A program made the position numbers and the translations under genes. Below, piece after piece: positions 8,282 through 16,785 of a stretch of DNA of 64,000 bases (positions are counted from its first letter, which is position 1; every line of letters begins with the position of its first letter). The DNA comes from Bacillota bacterium (lineage in GTDB: Bacteria; Bacillota; Clostridia; Acetivibrionales; DSM-1351), in contig JAEXFI010000014.1 of NCBI GenBank assembly GCA_023400235.1, forward strand, positions 62,001-126,000. The letters are read 5' to 3'. The notes beneath the pieces are model-generated. The model was not told the DNA's origin. It searched no databases and worked only from the letters and a program-made list of their open reading frames with translations.

Positions 8282-8378
8282 ATAAATTCACCTTTGATTG
8301 CTCCATCCCCACAGGATTTGAGTTAATGACTATTATCATTATATGCATAAGCGGGCAAAGGGGCACTTATAGGCAAGC

Positions 8379-8894
8379 TTAATTCCTGCGATTTCTGAAA
8401 ACTATCATCAATCCGCCAATAATCAGGATTGCAGGAACCAGGTAAAGTCTTAATATGGTTATCCTGCCTAGAGATATTGCAAAGAAAATCAAGGACAGCC
8501 CGCCGAGAATAAATACAGGTATAAGCAGTCCCTTTTCCTTCGAACCAAACAAGTACAGTTCAAACAAGCCTACTGCAACTGAGAGGATAAATCCCGGCCA
8601 CATGTATTCCCATGCTCCAAACAGCATGGATATCTGGCAGGTGAGGCCCATTACCAGCAGGATTCCTCCTGGAACCAGCAAACCTGCATCGGATGTTTTC
8701 GCAGTAAAATATGAATAGTGAAATATCAATCCCGGTATTATCAAAAACATTGGCCAGAAGTTGGAGAAAAGGAAGCCAATATCAAAAATATCAAAGTAAA
8801 TCTCAAAAATACCAAAGTTATTTAATAAATATGCTACACCGATCAGTATTAAAACCAATCCGACAATCATAGTGCCACTACGCCTTTTATTCAT
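8379..8894 (-). CDS. LiaI/LiaF-like membrane protein
   Basis: Integral membrane protein of 171 residues with about five hydrophobic segments. The first, TMIVGLVLILIGVAYLLNN with the following FGIF, is the signature of the LiaI-LiaF-like (DUF5668) transmembrane region found in envelope-stress proteins. There is no C-terminal LiaF (DUF2154) domain, so it is a short version. ATG 8894 is preceded by AAGGAGGG. It is monocistronic here, with no LiaRS-type genes nearby. An envelope-stress role is only by family. Confidence 0.75.
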   Translation of the reverse strand: MNKRRSGTMIVGLVLILIGVAYLLNNFGIFEIYFDIFDIGFLFSNFWPMFLIIPGLIFHYSYFTAKTSDAGLLVPGGILLVMGLTCQISMLFGAWEYMWPGFILSVAVGLFELYLFGSKEKGLLIPVFILGGLSLIFFAISLGRITILRLYLVPAILIIGGLMIVFRNRRN

Positions 8895-9136
8895 AAAACC
8901 CTCCTTAATATAACCGCCGCACCGGATAAAGTATGCTCCTCCTTAAAACACCAGGTCAAATTGGGTAAGGAGCGATTGAACTGCTTGTGCAACTGTCTTA
9001 TACTATATTATAAGACTATAGAAAAGAAAAGTCTGAAAGTTCACCATAATTTCATAAAACAAATAAACAATATGTTTTGGTATTAATTTAACCTATAGTA
9101 ATAATTAAAAATGTGGTAACAGTCAGAAAGTGCCAC

Positions 9137-9787
9137 TCACTCCCCGACGAGCTTCAAATTGTCAGTTCCGTTTTGAACGGCTGAAGGAGTAATTGTCACA
9201 GTCCTTCCCAGCATTTCGTCCCGGGAAATTTTCCACAGCACATACTTGATACCTCCCGCAATAAGATCTGCCATCTTCATTACAGTTCCCAGCCGTGTAT
9301 TCTGAAGTATCAAGAAGTCCATAAAGCCGCTGAAATTAACTATACCTGTAATGTGTATGTCTCCAATGGGCTGCAGGTCCTTATTCACAGCAGAGCCAGG
9401 TTTCAAAGGTCCCTGTCCTACAGTTATATGTCCCACATGCTCCATCTTTCCAAGGCAGGCATCCACAGCTATGACAAAGGGGTTATTATGGCTGGAATAG
9501 ATTTGCCTTGTTATGTCCTCAAGGTTTTTTGCATGCACAGGCGTATCCAGATTTCCGAAAATGTGTGTACTTTCTTGTTTCAGCCCCTTGAGCTTGTGCC
9601 CTATTATGGGTCCCAGACTGTCGCCTGTTGATCTGTCAGTTCCTATACACACAATGACAATGGCTCTGCCCTTGTCATTCCTGACAGTTTTCACAAGCTC
9701 ATACATGGCTTCTGAAAACACAGCAAATGCATTTACTGCTGTTGAGTCTATATACTTGGCGCTAGCGCCTGTTTTACCAAAATCCAT
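9137..9787 (-). CDS. yyaC: Spore protein YyaC (GPR-like, DUF1256)
   Basis: Sporulation-associated protein of 216 residues from the DUF1256/YyaC family, distantly related to the germination protease GPR and to hydrogenase-maturation-type proteases. Family landmarks are the N-terminal CIGTDRSTGDSLGPIIG segment and the AVDACLG segment with its Asp. I choose ATG 9787 (GGAGAG just upstream) over TTG 9805 or ATG 9799. Presence of this gene indicates an endospore former. It is divergent from the PAS-SpoIIE phosphatase gene, sharing a 212-base AT-rich intergenic region. Confidence 0.88.
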   Translation of the reverse strand: MDFGKTGASAKYIDSTAVNAFAVFSEAMYELVKTVRNDKGRAIVIVCIGTDRSTGDSLGPIIGHKLKGLKQESTHIFGNLDTPVHAKNLEDITRQIYSSHNNPFVIAVDACLGKMEHVGHITVGQGPLKPGSAVNKDLQPIGDIHITGIVNFSGFMDFLILQNTRLGTVMKMADLIAGGIKYVLWKISRDEMLGRTVTITPSAVQNGTDNLKLVGE

Positions 9788-9999
9788 TTTTCTCTCCATT
9801 TCCAAACAGTTTGTAAGTTCTCAGCCAAACTGCCTTTGCTATGCGGCTGCTTATTCATAATCATATTATTGACAGAATTTGTTCAGATTAATATTTTGAG
9901 AGCATATTGTTTATTTGGATTGAAACTATGATAAAATATATTTAGCTTTAATTACTATCTATATTCATTTTCTAAGCTTTATGAGAGAGGTTGATTTAT

Positions 10000-11127
10000 T
10001 TGCCATATAAACTAAAAAATAAATTTGGCTCGGTGGCATGTGATTTTATTGAGGACATTATTGACGGAATGCAGGACTGGGTTCGGGTAATAAGCAGGGA
10101 TGACACCATTGTCTTCGTAAACCGGTCCATGCGCCAGGCATTAGGCAACAATGACCTTATTGGCCAGAAGTGCTATCAAACGCTTGGTCGCAAATCCCCC
10201 TGCCCAAATTGTTTGTCCAGGTTCAATAACAAGGACTGGTCTGCAAAAAAGGAAGAATATATTGGCGGCCGTACATTTTCGGTTACAAGTTCTCCTCTCA
10301 AAAACCATGAAACCGGTGAGATTGAAGCAGTTATTGAAGTTCTTCACGATATAACGCAACTGAAAAACCTCACAATAGAGCTGGAAAAACAGAACGAAAA
10401 ACTCAGAGGCGACCTGTCTATGGCCAGAAGACTCCAGTGCAGCCTGCTGCCACAAAATCAGCTTGCTACGGATAAACTGGATTTCAGTTTTATATACAAG
10501 CCCTGTGAGACTCTGGGAGGAGACTTCCTGGATATCTTTCAGATTGATGACTCCCACGCAGGTATTTATATTGCAGATGTTTCCGGCCATGGTGTTGCTG
10601 CTTCCATGCTGACCATGTTTCTGAGAACTGCTTTGGACAAAACACTGTTGTCCCCATCAAAAGCTTTGGCACAGCTATATGATTATTTCAATAAAAACAG
10701 TTTTTCAGATGAGTTGTACATAGCTATTTTTTATGGAATTATTGATATTGAAAACTATACCTTTACATATTCCAATGCCGGCTTGAATGTCTGCCCTTTT
10801 ATTTTTTCAAGAAAGGACTTGAGGATACTTAGAGCTCCCGGTATTCCCATAAGCAATTGGGTGGAGGATCCGGAATATGTTGAAGTAAAAATTAATATAA
10901 ATCCTAGTGACAGAATGTTCTTTTATACTGACGGAGTTATTGAAATCAAAAATCAAGAGAATTCTCAATTTGGTGAGGAGCGTATCGTTCAGCATCTTGT
11001 TGAGTCTGAGCTTGATCCGTCCTCAACCCTGTCGGGACTTATTGATAAGGCCATTGCCTTTTCAGGCCGGACGGATTCCAATGATATAATAGACGATATA
11101 ACTGTAGCTCTTATACAAATAAAATAG
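10000..11127 (+). CDS. PAS domain protein with SpoIIE-type PP2C phosphatase
   Basis: Predicted Ser/Thr phosphatase that would dephosphorylate an anti-anti-sigma factor in a partner-switching pathway. The PAS domain (about 20-120) includes the CPNC pair in GRKSPCPNCLSRF. A coiled-coil linker (about 125-150) follows, and then the SpoIIE domain (about 160-373) with the metal-ligand motifs GGDFLDIF, DVSGHGVAASM, FYTDGVIE and DDITVALI. TTG at 10000 is favoured (GAGAGG with an 8-base spacer); TTG 9991 is possible. Soluble, no membrane segments. The anti-sigma partner is not in the window. It is followed after 43 bases by map, possibly co-transcribed. Confidence 0.87.
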   Translation: MPYKLKNKFGSVACDFIEDIIDGMQDWVRVISRDDTIVFVNRSMRQALGNNDLIGQKCYQTLGRKSPCPNCLSRFNNKDWSAKKEEYIGGRTFSVTSSPLKNHETGEIEAVIEVLHDITQLKNLTIELEKQNEKLRGDLSMARRLQCSLLPQNQLATDKLDFSFIYKPCETLGGDFLDIFQIDDSHAGIYIADVSGHGVAASMLTMFLRTALDKTLLSPSKALAQLYDYFNKNSFSDELYIAIFYGIIDIENYTFTYSNAGLNVCPFIFSRKDLRILRAPGIPISNWVEDPEYVEVKININPSDRMFFYTDGVIEIKNQENSQFGEERIVQHLVESELDPSSTLSGLIDKAIAFSGRTDSNDIIDDITVALIQIK

Positions 11128-11170
11128 CTGTTATAAAACTGTAAACAGCATGGTCATGGAGGTTAGTGCG

Positions 11171-11980
11171 TTGAACGATGAATTTACTGCAAGCCTTGAA
11201 AGTTATAAACTTCAGGGATATATAATACCCAACCCTGCAATTGTAAAGACCCCGGAGCAAATAGAAGGAATCCGGCAAAGCGGAAAGATTACTACTGAAA
11301 TTCTGGATCTTTTGGAAAATGAAATCCACCCGGGAGTAACCACTGCACAGATAGACAAACTGGTGTATGATTATACTGTGGGGCACGGTGCCATTCCCGC
11401 ACCTCTTAATTATAACGGCTTTCCCAGGAGCGTTTGTACTTCCGTAAACAATGTGGTCTGCCATGGTATTCCCAGCGACAGTGCCGTACTAAAACCCGGT
11501 GACATCATTAATGTAGATGTTTCTACCATTTTTAACGGCTATTTTTCAGATGCCAGCAGGATGTATCTGGTGGGGGAAGTAACTCCTTCCGCCAGGAGGC
11601 TGGTGGAAGTGACAAAGGAATGCCTGGAGCTGGGTACTGAACAGGTTAAAGCCTTTGGCTCCACAAATGACATTGGCAGAGTAATCGAACCCTTTGCAAA
11701 CAGGAACGGCTATACGGTAGTGAGAGATCTTGGAGGCCATGGGGTGGGAATAAAATTTCATGAGGAACCCCATATAGACCATTTTGAAAAGCCCGGCAAA
11801 GGAGTGTTAATGCTTCCCGGCATGGTATTTACCATAGAGCCCATGATAAACGAAGGCGGCTACAGTGTAAAAATCGCCAGGGACAAATGGACCGTCACCA
11901 CACGGGATGATTCCTTGTCCGCTCAGTGGGAATATACTGTGGCAGTCACCAAAACCGGCTATGACATACTCGCCAGGTAA
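11171..11980 (+). CDS. map: Methionine aminopeptidase, type I with N-terminal extension
   Basis: Removes the initiator Met from nascent proteins in the cytoplasm. 269 residues from TTG 11171, chosen because GGAGG lies 8 bases upstream; the ATG codons at 11150 and 11156 lack a site. A 35-residue extension precedes the catalytic core. Metal ligands are visible: Asp in INVDVSTIFNGYFSDAS (two), His in GHGVGIKFHEEP, Glu in FTIEPM and Glu in AQWEYTV. The last motif has Tyr where most enzymes have His after the Glu. It lies far from the ribosomal protein operon that usually holds map, so it may be a second copy. A terminator follows. Confidence 0.92.
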   Translation: MNDEFTASLESYKLQGYIIPNPAIVKTPEQIEGIRQSGKITTEILDLLENEIHPGVTTAQIDKLVYDYTVGHGAIPAPLNYNGFPRSVCTSVNNVVCHGIPSDSAVLKPGDIINVDVSTIFNGYFSDASRMYLVGEVTPSARRLVEVTKECLELGTEQVKAFGSTNDIGRVIEPFANRNGYTVVRDLGGHGVGIKFHEEPHIDHFEKPGKGVLMLPGMVFTIEPMINEGGYSVKIARDKWTVTTRDDSLSAQWEYTVAVTKTGYDILAR

Positions 11981-11991
11981 ATATTAAATGA

Positions 11992-12040
11992 AAAACAGAA
12001 CACTGGCTAGCCTAAAATCTAACTAGTGGTCTGTTTTTTT
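11992..12040 (+). terminator. Terminator after map
   Basis: AACAGA-a-CACT...CTAG pairs with CTAG-TGGTCTGTT and is followed by TTTTT. The hairpin may also serve hypB, which converges from the other side. Confidence 0.65.
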
Positions 12041-12059
12041 ATAACGTATAGGAATGCTG

Positions 12060-12704
12060 CTATATTGATAATTCCAGCAGCCACTGTGCAAGCTTGTCCA
12101 CACCCTCTCCGGTCTTGCAGGAAACCTCTATGATTTCCGCCTTCTCGTTAAGAGCCCTTACACCCTTGTAGAAGCTTTCCCTGTCAAAGTCTATATAGGG
12201 CATCAGGTCAGTTTTATTCAATACAATTATGTCTGCAAGCTCAAACATTGAAGTGTATTTATATGGCTTGTCATGGCCTTCCGGAACACTTGCTATGACC
12301 ATCTTGATGCCTTCTCCCAGATCGAAGGAGGAGGGGCATACCAGGTTACCTACATTTTCAATGAACAATATGGCTCCATCACTTAGTTTCAGGCTATCTA
12401 CGGCCACCTTTATCATATTCGCATCCAAATGACAGCCTCCGCCTGTATTAATCTGTATTACCGGCTTGCCCAGCCTGTCTATTTTCTCCGCATCAATACT
12501 TGAAGCTATATCCCCTTCCACAACCGCAACATTGGCCCTGTCTCCAAAGGCTTCTATGAGCTTGAGGATAGTGCTGGTTTTTCCTGATCCGGGGGATGCC
12601 ATTATGTTTACAGCCTTTATTCCTTTCTTCTGAAAATAATCCCTGTTTTCTCCTGCAAGCTTTTCATTGGCATGCATAATGTTTTTCATGATTTTGACTT
12701 CCAT
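12060..12704 (-). CDS. hypB: Hydrogenase nickel incorporation GTPase HypB
   Basis: GTPase that drives insertion of nickel into the [NiFe] hydrogenase large subunit, together with HypA. 214 residues; Walker A is SPGSGKTS, Asp/Glu switch EGDIASS follows, and the metal-binding Cys-His segment GGGCHLD and specificity motif NKTDL are present. There is no N-terminal His-rich tail and no CxxCGC motif, so nickel storage is unlikely. ATG 12704 has AGGAGG 5 bases upstream. It is the last gene of a hypA-TRIC-hypB group lying just downstream of ech; hypC, D, E and F are not in the window. Confidence 0.95.
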   Translation of the reverse strand: MEVKIMKNIMHANEKLAGENRDYFQKKGIKAVNIMASPGSGKTSTILKLIEAFGDRANVAVVEGDIASSIDAEKIDRLGKPVIQINTGGGCHLDANMIKVAVDSLKLSDGAILFIENVGNLVCPSSFDLGEGIKMVIASVPEGHDKPYKYTSMFELADIIVLNKTDLMPYIDFDRESFYKGVRALNEKAEIIEVSCKTGEGVDKLAQWLLELSI

Positions 12705-12727
12705 AAGTACCTCCTTTTTACCCTTTA

Positions 12728-13399
12728 TTATTTCAGCTGCTTCCGGCTTACTCTTCCATTTTTACTGCCGGCTTCCCTGTTAAAGGTAGGCAGGTTCAGC
12801 CCGAATTTTACCGATATCAGCCTTATTGCAACTATAACTGCTACACATATATATGTGTTTACATTCACATTCAGTTTTCCGCTGTGGTGCAGGAGATAAA
12901 ACAGCAGCGAACCACCTATGGACGGAATTGCGTATATTTCGCTTCTGAAAATAAGAGGAATCTCATTAACAAGGATATCCCTCAATATGCCCCCGCCCAC
13001 ACCTGTTATTACTCCTGCAAAAACTACTCCCAGCAGAGGCATTCCATACCCGACTGCCTTATAGGCGGCAGTAACCGTGAACACCCCCAGGCCTATTGCA
13101 TCAAATAGTATTATGACAGAAAACATCCTGTTGACTATTTTGTACAAGATGCAGGTTATGACCATGGAAACGGTTATTGCGGCAAAGTATCTCCACTCCG
13201 TAAAAAATACGGGAACGGTTCTGCCTATAACCACATCTCTTATTATTCCCCCGCCTGATGCAGTTATCACAGCAAGTACATATATTCCGAACAGATCAAG
13301 TCTGTTCCTTATACCCACCAGAACACCCGAAACCGCGAAGGCAACGGTTCCTACAATATCCACCACGCTTAAAAGCACTGTAAAACTTTCTGAGAACAT
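12728..13399 (-). CDS. TRIC-type cation channel / UPF0126 membrane protein
   Basis: Integral membrane protein of about 223 residues with seven predicted helices built as a tandem repeat. Each half carries the GGG-I-x-RD signature (ASGGGIIRDVVIG; GVGGGILRDILVN) of the UPF0126/TRIC family, whose members conduct monovalent cations. The start is uncertain: ATG 13399 fits the family N-terminus (MFSESFTVLLSVVDIVGT) and has a GGGAG 12 bases upstream; the frame opens to 13456. It sits between hypB (24 bases downstream) and hypA (about 86 bases upstream) on the same strand, suggesting co-expression with hydrogenase maturation. A part in nickel or ion handling is speculation. Confidence 0.85.
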   Translation of the reverse strand: MFSESFTVLLSVVDIVGTVAFAVSGVLVGIRNRLDLFGIYVLAVITASGGGIIRDVVIGRTVPVFFTEWRYFAAITVSMVITCILYKIVNRMFSVIILFDAIGLGVFTVTAAYKAVGYGMPLLGVVFAGVITGVGGGILRDILVNEIPLIFRSEIYAIPSIGGSLLFYLLHHSGKLNVNVNTYICVAVIVAIRLISVKFGLNLPTFNREAGSKNGRVSRKQLK

Positions 13400-13485
13400 T
13401 TTAAAAGCGTACTCCCTGCAATAATCATACTCTATAATATGAATACGGCTGCACATGGTGAAAGCTATGCTTAAGCCATGCGCTC

Positions 13486-13827
13486 TCAGTCAACTTCCAG
13501 GCTCTCTATATAAAATTCTTTTCCCTTCTCCGTAGGCATGCCAAGACCACCGCACCTGGGACAGTCAAAGCCCTTGGGCGGCTTTACAAATACTTCTCCG
13601 CACTCCCTGCATCTGAACTGGGCCCTGACTCTGTTAAAAACAAGCCTTGCCCCCTGTGCCAAGGTTCCTTCACTCATAATGTCAAAGTACATCTGAACCG
13701 AATCATCCAGAATTGTAGACAAATCTCCAATAACAAGGCGAATCTCAAGAATTTTGGTTGCCCCGGCACGCTTTGCCTCTTCAAGTGCAATATTGAGCAT
13801 GGACTGGGTTACTGCATACTCATGCAT
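13486..13827 (-). CDS. hypA: Hydrogenase maturation nickel chaperone HypA
   Basis: Nickel chaperone of 113 residues that works with HypB. The start is set at ATG 13827 because the protein must begin MHE: His2 is the conserved nickel ligand, and the frame's earlier codons would bury it. A GGTGGTG lies 9 bases upstream. A zinc finger with two CxxC pairs (FRCRECGEVF; DCPRCGG) lies at about 75-97. Length matches the family. It is the first gene of the hypA-TRIC-hypB group and lies about 250 bases beyond the end of the ech operon, behind strong hairpins. Confidence 0.94.
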   Translation of the reverse strand: MHEYAVTQSMLNIALEEAKRAGATKILEIRLVIGDLSTILDDSVQMYFDIMSEGTLAQGARLVFNRVRAQFRCRECGEVFVKPPKGFDCPRCGGLGMPTEKGKEFYIESLEVD

Positions 13828-13897
13828 GTAATAATTCACCACCATCTAGGGAAATTTCCCTGTATATCTTATTATACCACTTATATTAATAGCTATA

Positions 13898-13931
13898 GCA
13901 AATACGCCGGCTTCCAGGCCGGCGTATTTGC
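13898..13931. terminator. Perfect 14-bp palindrome, likely bidirectional transcription barrier
   Basis: GCAAATACGCCGGC and its exact complement enclose a TTCCAG loop. It lies between echF and hypA. Only the plus side has a T-rich tail (TTTTAC), so the direction of any termination is unclear; it may stop ech read-through or insulate the hyp genes. Confidence 0.6.
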
Positions 13932-13954
13932 TTTTACTGCGGTATGAAATATGC

Positions 13955-14034
13955 GGGCCTAAAGTCAACTACTATCGGCTTTAAAGCACTTAAACTGAAT
14001 ACTTAAAACCATAATTGACTTTCTGAAAGGGCCC
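13955..14034. repeat. Imperfect long hairpin after ech, related to the element at 23251
   Basis: Outer arms GGGCC/GGGCCC and inner arms AAAGTCAA/TTGACTTT enclose about 45 bases. The left arm AAAGTCAACTACTATCGGC is nearly the same as the left arm of the hairpin at 23251-23270. Confidence 0.5.
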
Positions 14035-14081
14035 TCATTGCTATTCCTTTTATGCCCTATAACCTATAAACAGGTCGATTA

Positions 14082-14459
14082 CTAGGCGGTTACCTTGCTT
14101 GCATCCTCAACCTCCGCAGGCTTTTCCGCCTGAACAATCTTCAAGTTCTCCTTGACCGCGGAAGCTGTTTTGTGTGAAGCGCTTGCAACTATGCACTTTT
14201 TGGGGCAAACCTCTACACAGGCATTGCAGATAACACATTTGAACTGATTTATCTCCCAGGACTTTTCAGCCTTGTTTACTACAATGGCATTTGCAGGACA
14301 TTTTCTCTGGCATATTCCACAGAAAATACACTTATCTATTTCACAACCTTCAATCTGTCCCCTGGAATCCTTAAAAGGCTCTCTTTTCTCAAAGGGGTAC
14401 ATCCTGGTTGCCGGCTTTGACACCAGATTTTTAAAAACATTTTCGACCATTTTAAACAT
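14082..14459 (-). CDS. echF: Ech hydrogenase subunit EchF, two [4Fe-4S] ferredoxin-type subunit
   Basis: Electron-input subunit of the energy-converting hydrogenase, passing electrons from ferredoxin to the EchC cluster. 125 residues from ATG 14459 (GGAGG, 5-base spacer). Two [4Fe-4S] motifs are complete: CIFCGICQRKCP and CVICNACVEVCP. The C-terminal 30 residues are an Ala/Lys/Glu-rich tail ending in KVTA. It is the last gene of echABCDEF but is separated from echE by 286 bases containing nested inverted repeats, with one hairpin (14473-14488) immediately before its ribosome site. Confidence 0.93.
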   Translation of the reverse strand: MFKMVENVFKNLVSKPATRMYPFEKREPFKDSRGQIEGCEIDKCIFCGICQRKCPANAIVVNKAEKSWEINQFKCVICNACVEVCPKKCIVASASHKTASAVKENLKIVQAEKPAEVEDASKVTA

Positions 14460-14472
14460 ATTAACCTCCATG

Positions 14473-14488
14473 AGCCGCAAATGCGGCT
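14473..14488. repeat. Perfect hairpin in front of the echF ribosome site
   Basis: AGCCGCA-AA-TGCGGCT: 7-bp arms and a 2-base loop, ending 14 bases before the echF ATG. It may be a processing or stability element in the ech mRNA. Confidence 0.6.
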
Positions 14489-14550
14489 ACAAAAAATTAT
14501 GAATTATTCCAATCCCATATCCGCTGTAAGGCGAATAAAGGAGGTTAATT

Positions 14551-14684
14551 GGCCATGCGCGTTTTCAAAACACTACTTCTTCTGTTGTTTAAAAGAACAC
14601 TATACTATTTTGAAAATCTCGCGCGGCCATAAATTCATAGGTTGAATTGAAAGATGAGTTGATGCGAATATTTCAATTTAACCT
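14551..14684. repeat. Inverted repeats in the echE-echF gap
   Basis: Two imperfect inverted repeats lie in the 286-base gap. GGCCATGCGCGTTTTCAAAA (14551-14570) pairs with 14608-14628 (TTTTGAAAA..CGCGCGGCC), and AGGTTGAATTGAAA (14639-14652) pairs with TTTCAATTTAACCT (14671-14684). A weaker pair, TATGAATT near 14503 with AAATTCATA at 14631, would enclose the first. No reading frame fills the gap. Confidence 0.6.
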
Positions 14685-14745
14685 CCCAAGCCATGTTATG
14701 GCTTTAAGCCGCAATTAGGCAGCAAACATACATATATTTATTCCG

Positions 14746-15825
14746 TTATCTTTCAGTACAGGATATGCATGGGTCAATTGTCAGAATAAGCAGCGGTACA
14801 TCGGCCAATTGGCTTCCGGGCAACATTTTTATCAGTGAAGGTATATTTGCAAAAGTCGGAGTTCTGAGTCTCAGTCTTTCAAGATTCTTTGTTCCGTTTG
14901 CCCTCAGGTAGTACAACACTTCACCTCTTGGCTGCTCAACCCTTGAAATAACCTCTCCCTTTGGAGGATTGCCCTTGACGGGAACCACATGTTCACCTTC
15001 GGGTATTTTAGCAATAGCCTGCTTAATGAGATCAATAGACTGATATACCTCATACAATCTTACGTATGTTCTGGCATAATTGTCGCCGTCATTGTGGGTT
15101 ACAGGCTCAAAGTCCAATTGTCCGTATGCGGAGTAGCCTGTAGTTCTTAAATCCACGGGAATTCCTGCCGCTCTGGCCATTGGCCCTACTGCACACAATT
15201 CAATTGCATCGGCTTTATTAAGGATGCCTCTTCCCACCAATCTGTGCTTTACGGTGTAATTGTTCAGGAATACAGCTTCAACCTGCTGCAAATCCTTTTT
15301 TATCTCATCAATTGTTACATTGATCTTTACCATTTGTTCCTTTGAAAGGTCACGTCTGGTTCCTCCGATGGTGTTGGCTGATATGACAACTCTGGCACCT
15401 GCGGTTTCCTCCATGATATCCATAACCTTTTCCCGGTCTCTCCATACCTGCATGAAAAGACTTTCAAACCCGAAAGCATCAGCCAGAAGTCCCAGCCACA
15501 AAAGATGACTGTGCATTCTGTGGAGCTCCGCCCATATAACTCTAAGGAACTTTGCTCTGTCAGATATTTCAATGTTCATCAGTTCCTCGATGCCTTGGCA
15601 ATATGCCATTGCATGCATTACACTGCATATTCCGCAAACTCTTTCAACAACAAATACGTTTTGCGTAAATTCCTTTGTTTCTGTGAGCTTTTCAAGGCCT
15701 CTATGAACATAGCCGATAGCCGGTATTGCATCAATTATGTTTTCATCTTCCATAACCAGCTTGATATGGAGGGGTTCAGGAAGCACAGGATGCTGCGGCC
15801 CAAAAGGTATTACAGTTGAACTCAT
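14746..15825 (-). CDS. echE: Ech hydrogenase large subunit EchE ([NiFe] centre)
   Basis: Catalytic subunit of the energy-converting [NiFe] hydrogenase, facing the cytoplasm; 359 residues. The nickel-binding Cys pairs are intact: RVCGICSVMH near residue 65 and DPCISC at the very C-terminus. Only three residues (TER) follow the last Cys, so there is no cleavable C-terminal extension, and no maturation endopeptidase gene is seen nearby. The start overlaps the echD stop as ATGA. It shares ancestry with the 49-kDa subunit of complex I (NuoD). Confidence 0.96.
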   Translation of the reverse strand: MSSTVIPFGPQHPVLPEPLHIKLVMEDENIIDAIPAIGYVHRGLEKLTETKEFTQNVFVVERVCGICSVMHAMAYCQGIEELMNIEISDRAKFLRVIWAELHRMHSHLLWLGLLADAFGFESLFMQVWRDREKVMDIMEETAGARVVISANTIGGTRRDLSKEQMVKINVTIDEIKKDLQQVEAVFLNNYTVKHRLVGRGILNKADAIELCAVGPMARAAGIPVDLRTTGYSAYGQLDFEPVTHNDGDNYARTYVRLYEVYQSIDLIKQAIAKIPEGEHVVPVKGNPPKGEVISRVEQPRGEVLYYLRANGTKNLERLRLRTPTFANIPSLIKMLPGSQLADVPLLILTIDPCISCTER

Positions 15826-16205
15826 TCTTTTTTACCCCCTCTTTGCTCAATAGTTATTTGCTGCCTTAAAAACGGTGACCCCAATTCCTCTTCCGATAAA
15901 AGCATGTGCCCGCCGTAATCAACCACTATACCGGTTATATTAAGTCCGAATAATTCCTTCATCTCATTTTCCACCAGCAGAGCACTGAAAATTATCTTTG
16001 AGATACTTGGTACTTCTTCTCCTTTTTTGACATTGACCTTGTAATTTCTCATTTTATAGTCCTTGTCAAAATGATAGATAATATCTATAGTGTCATCACC
16101 ATTATCTGCACAGGATGCAGTAACAAATCTGTAGCCCTCCAGCTTGGCTTTTGATATCTCACCAAGCAATTGGTCACAAGTAATTTCCACTAAATTTTCG
16201 ATCAT
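15822..16205 (-). CDS. echD: Ech hydrogenase subunit EchD (30-kDa complex I subunit-like)
   Basis: Small hydrophilic subunit of 127 residues corresponding to NuoC of complex I. It scaffolds EchE and has no cofactor. ATG 16205 is chosen for the GGAGA 5 bases upstream; the frame could open at TTG 16217. The conserved C-terminal segment KELFGLNITGIVVDYGGHMLL and SPFL are visible. It overlaps echE by 4 bases and follows echC after 37 bases. Confidence 0.9.
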   Translation of the reverse strand: MIENLVEITCDQLLGEISKAKLEGYRFVTASCADNGDDTIDIIYHFDKDYKMRNYKVNVKKGEEVPSISKIIFSALLVENEMKELFGLNITGIVVDYGGHMLLSEEELGSPFLRQQITIEQRGGKKE

Positions 16206-16242
16206 ACTAATCTCCAATCCGCTGTAAACAGCGATGCATTCT

Positions 16243-16695
16243 TTATACTTTACTCTCTTGCTTCATTGCATCTGCTTTATCGTCCAATTTACCGATGCCC
16301 TGAACTATTCCGTCTATTATAGCCTCAGGCCTTGCACAGCAGCCCGGAACAAAAACGTCAACCGGAATAACATGTTCGATGCCACCCATAACATTGTAAC
16401 ATTCCTTGAATATTCCACCTGTACATGCACAGGCACCTATGGCAACCACAACCTTTGGGTCAGGCATTTGGTTATATATATTTTTTAATACATGAGCATT
16501 TCTTTTATTTGCAGAACCTGTAACCAGCAAAATGTCCGCATGCTTGGGATTACCTACATTGATTATTCCCAGTCTCTCAGCATCATACAGCGGAGTAAGA
16601 CAGGCCAAAACCTCAATATCACATCCATTGCAGCTTGTACAGTCATAATGCATTACCCAGGGTGACTTTTTCCTCGACTTGCTTATTATTCCCAT
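16243..16695 (-). CDS. echC: Ech hydrogenase small subunit EchC (NuoB-like, proximal [4Fe-4S])
   Basis: Small subunit that carries the proximal [4Fe-4S] cluster next to the NiFe site; 150 residues from ATG 16695 (GGAGG, 5-base spacer). Cluster ligands are visible in CTSCNGCDIEVL, GACACTGG and VPGCCARPEAI, matching the NuoB family. The C-terminal tail (KLDDKADAMKQESKV) is charged. It lies 90 bases downstream of echB and 37 upstream of echD. Confidence 0.94.
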   Translation of the reverse strand: MGIISKSRKKSPWVMHYDCTSCNGCDIEVLACLTPLYDAERLGIINVGNPKHADILLVTGSANKRNAHVLKNIYNQMPDPKVVVAIGACACTGGIFKECYNVMGGIEHVIPVDVFVPGCCARPEAIIDGIVQGIGKLDDKADAMKQESKV

Positions 16696-16785
16696 AAAAA
16701 CCTCCATTTACGTACTTTCAGCACCATATAGCGAAAATACAGCAATCAGTCAATTATACACTAATCTGGTACGCCCGAATATTTT

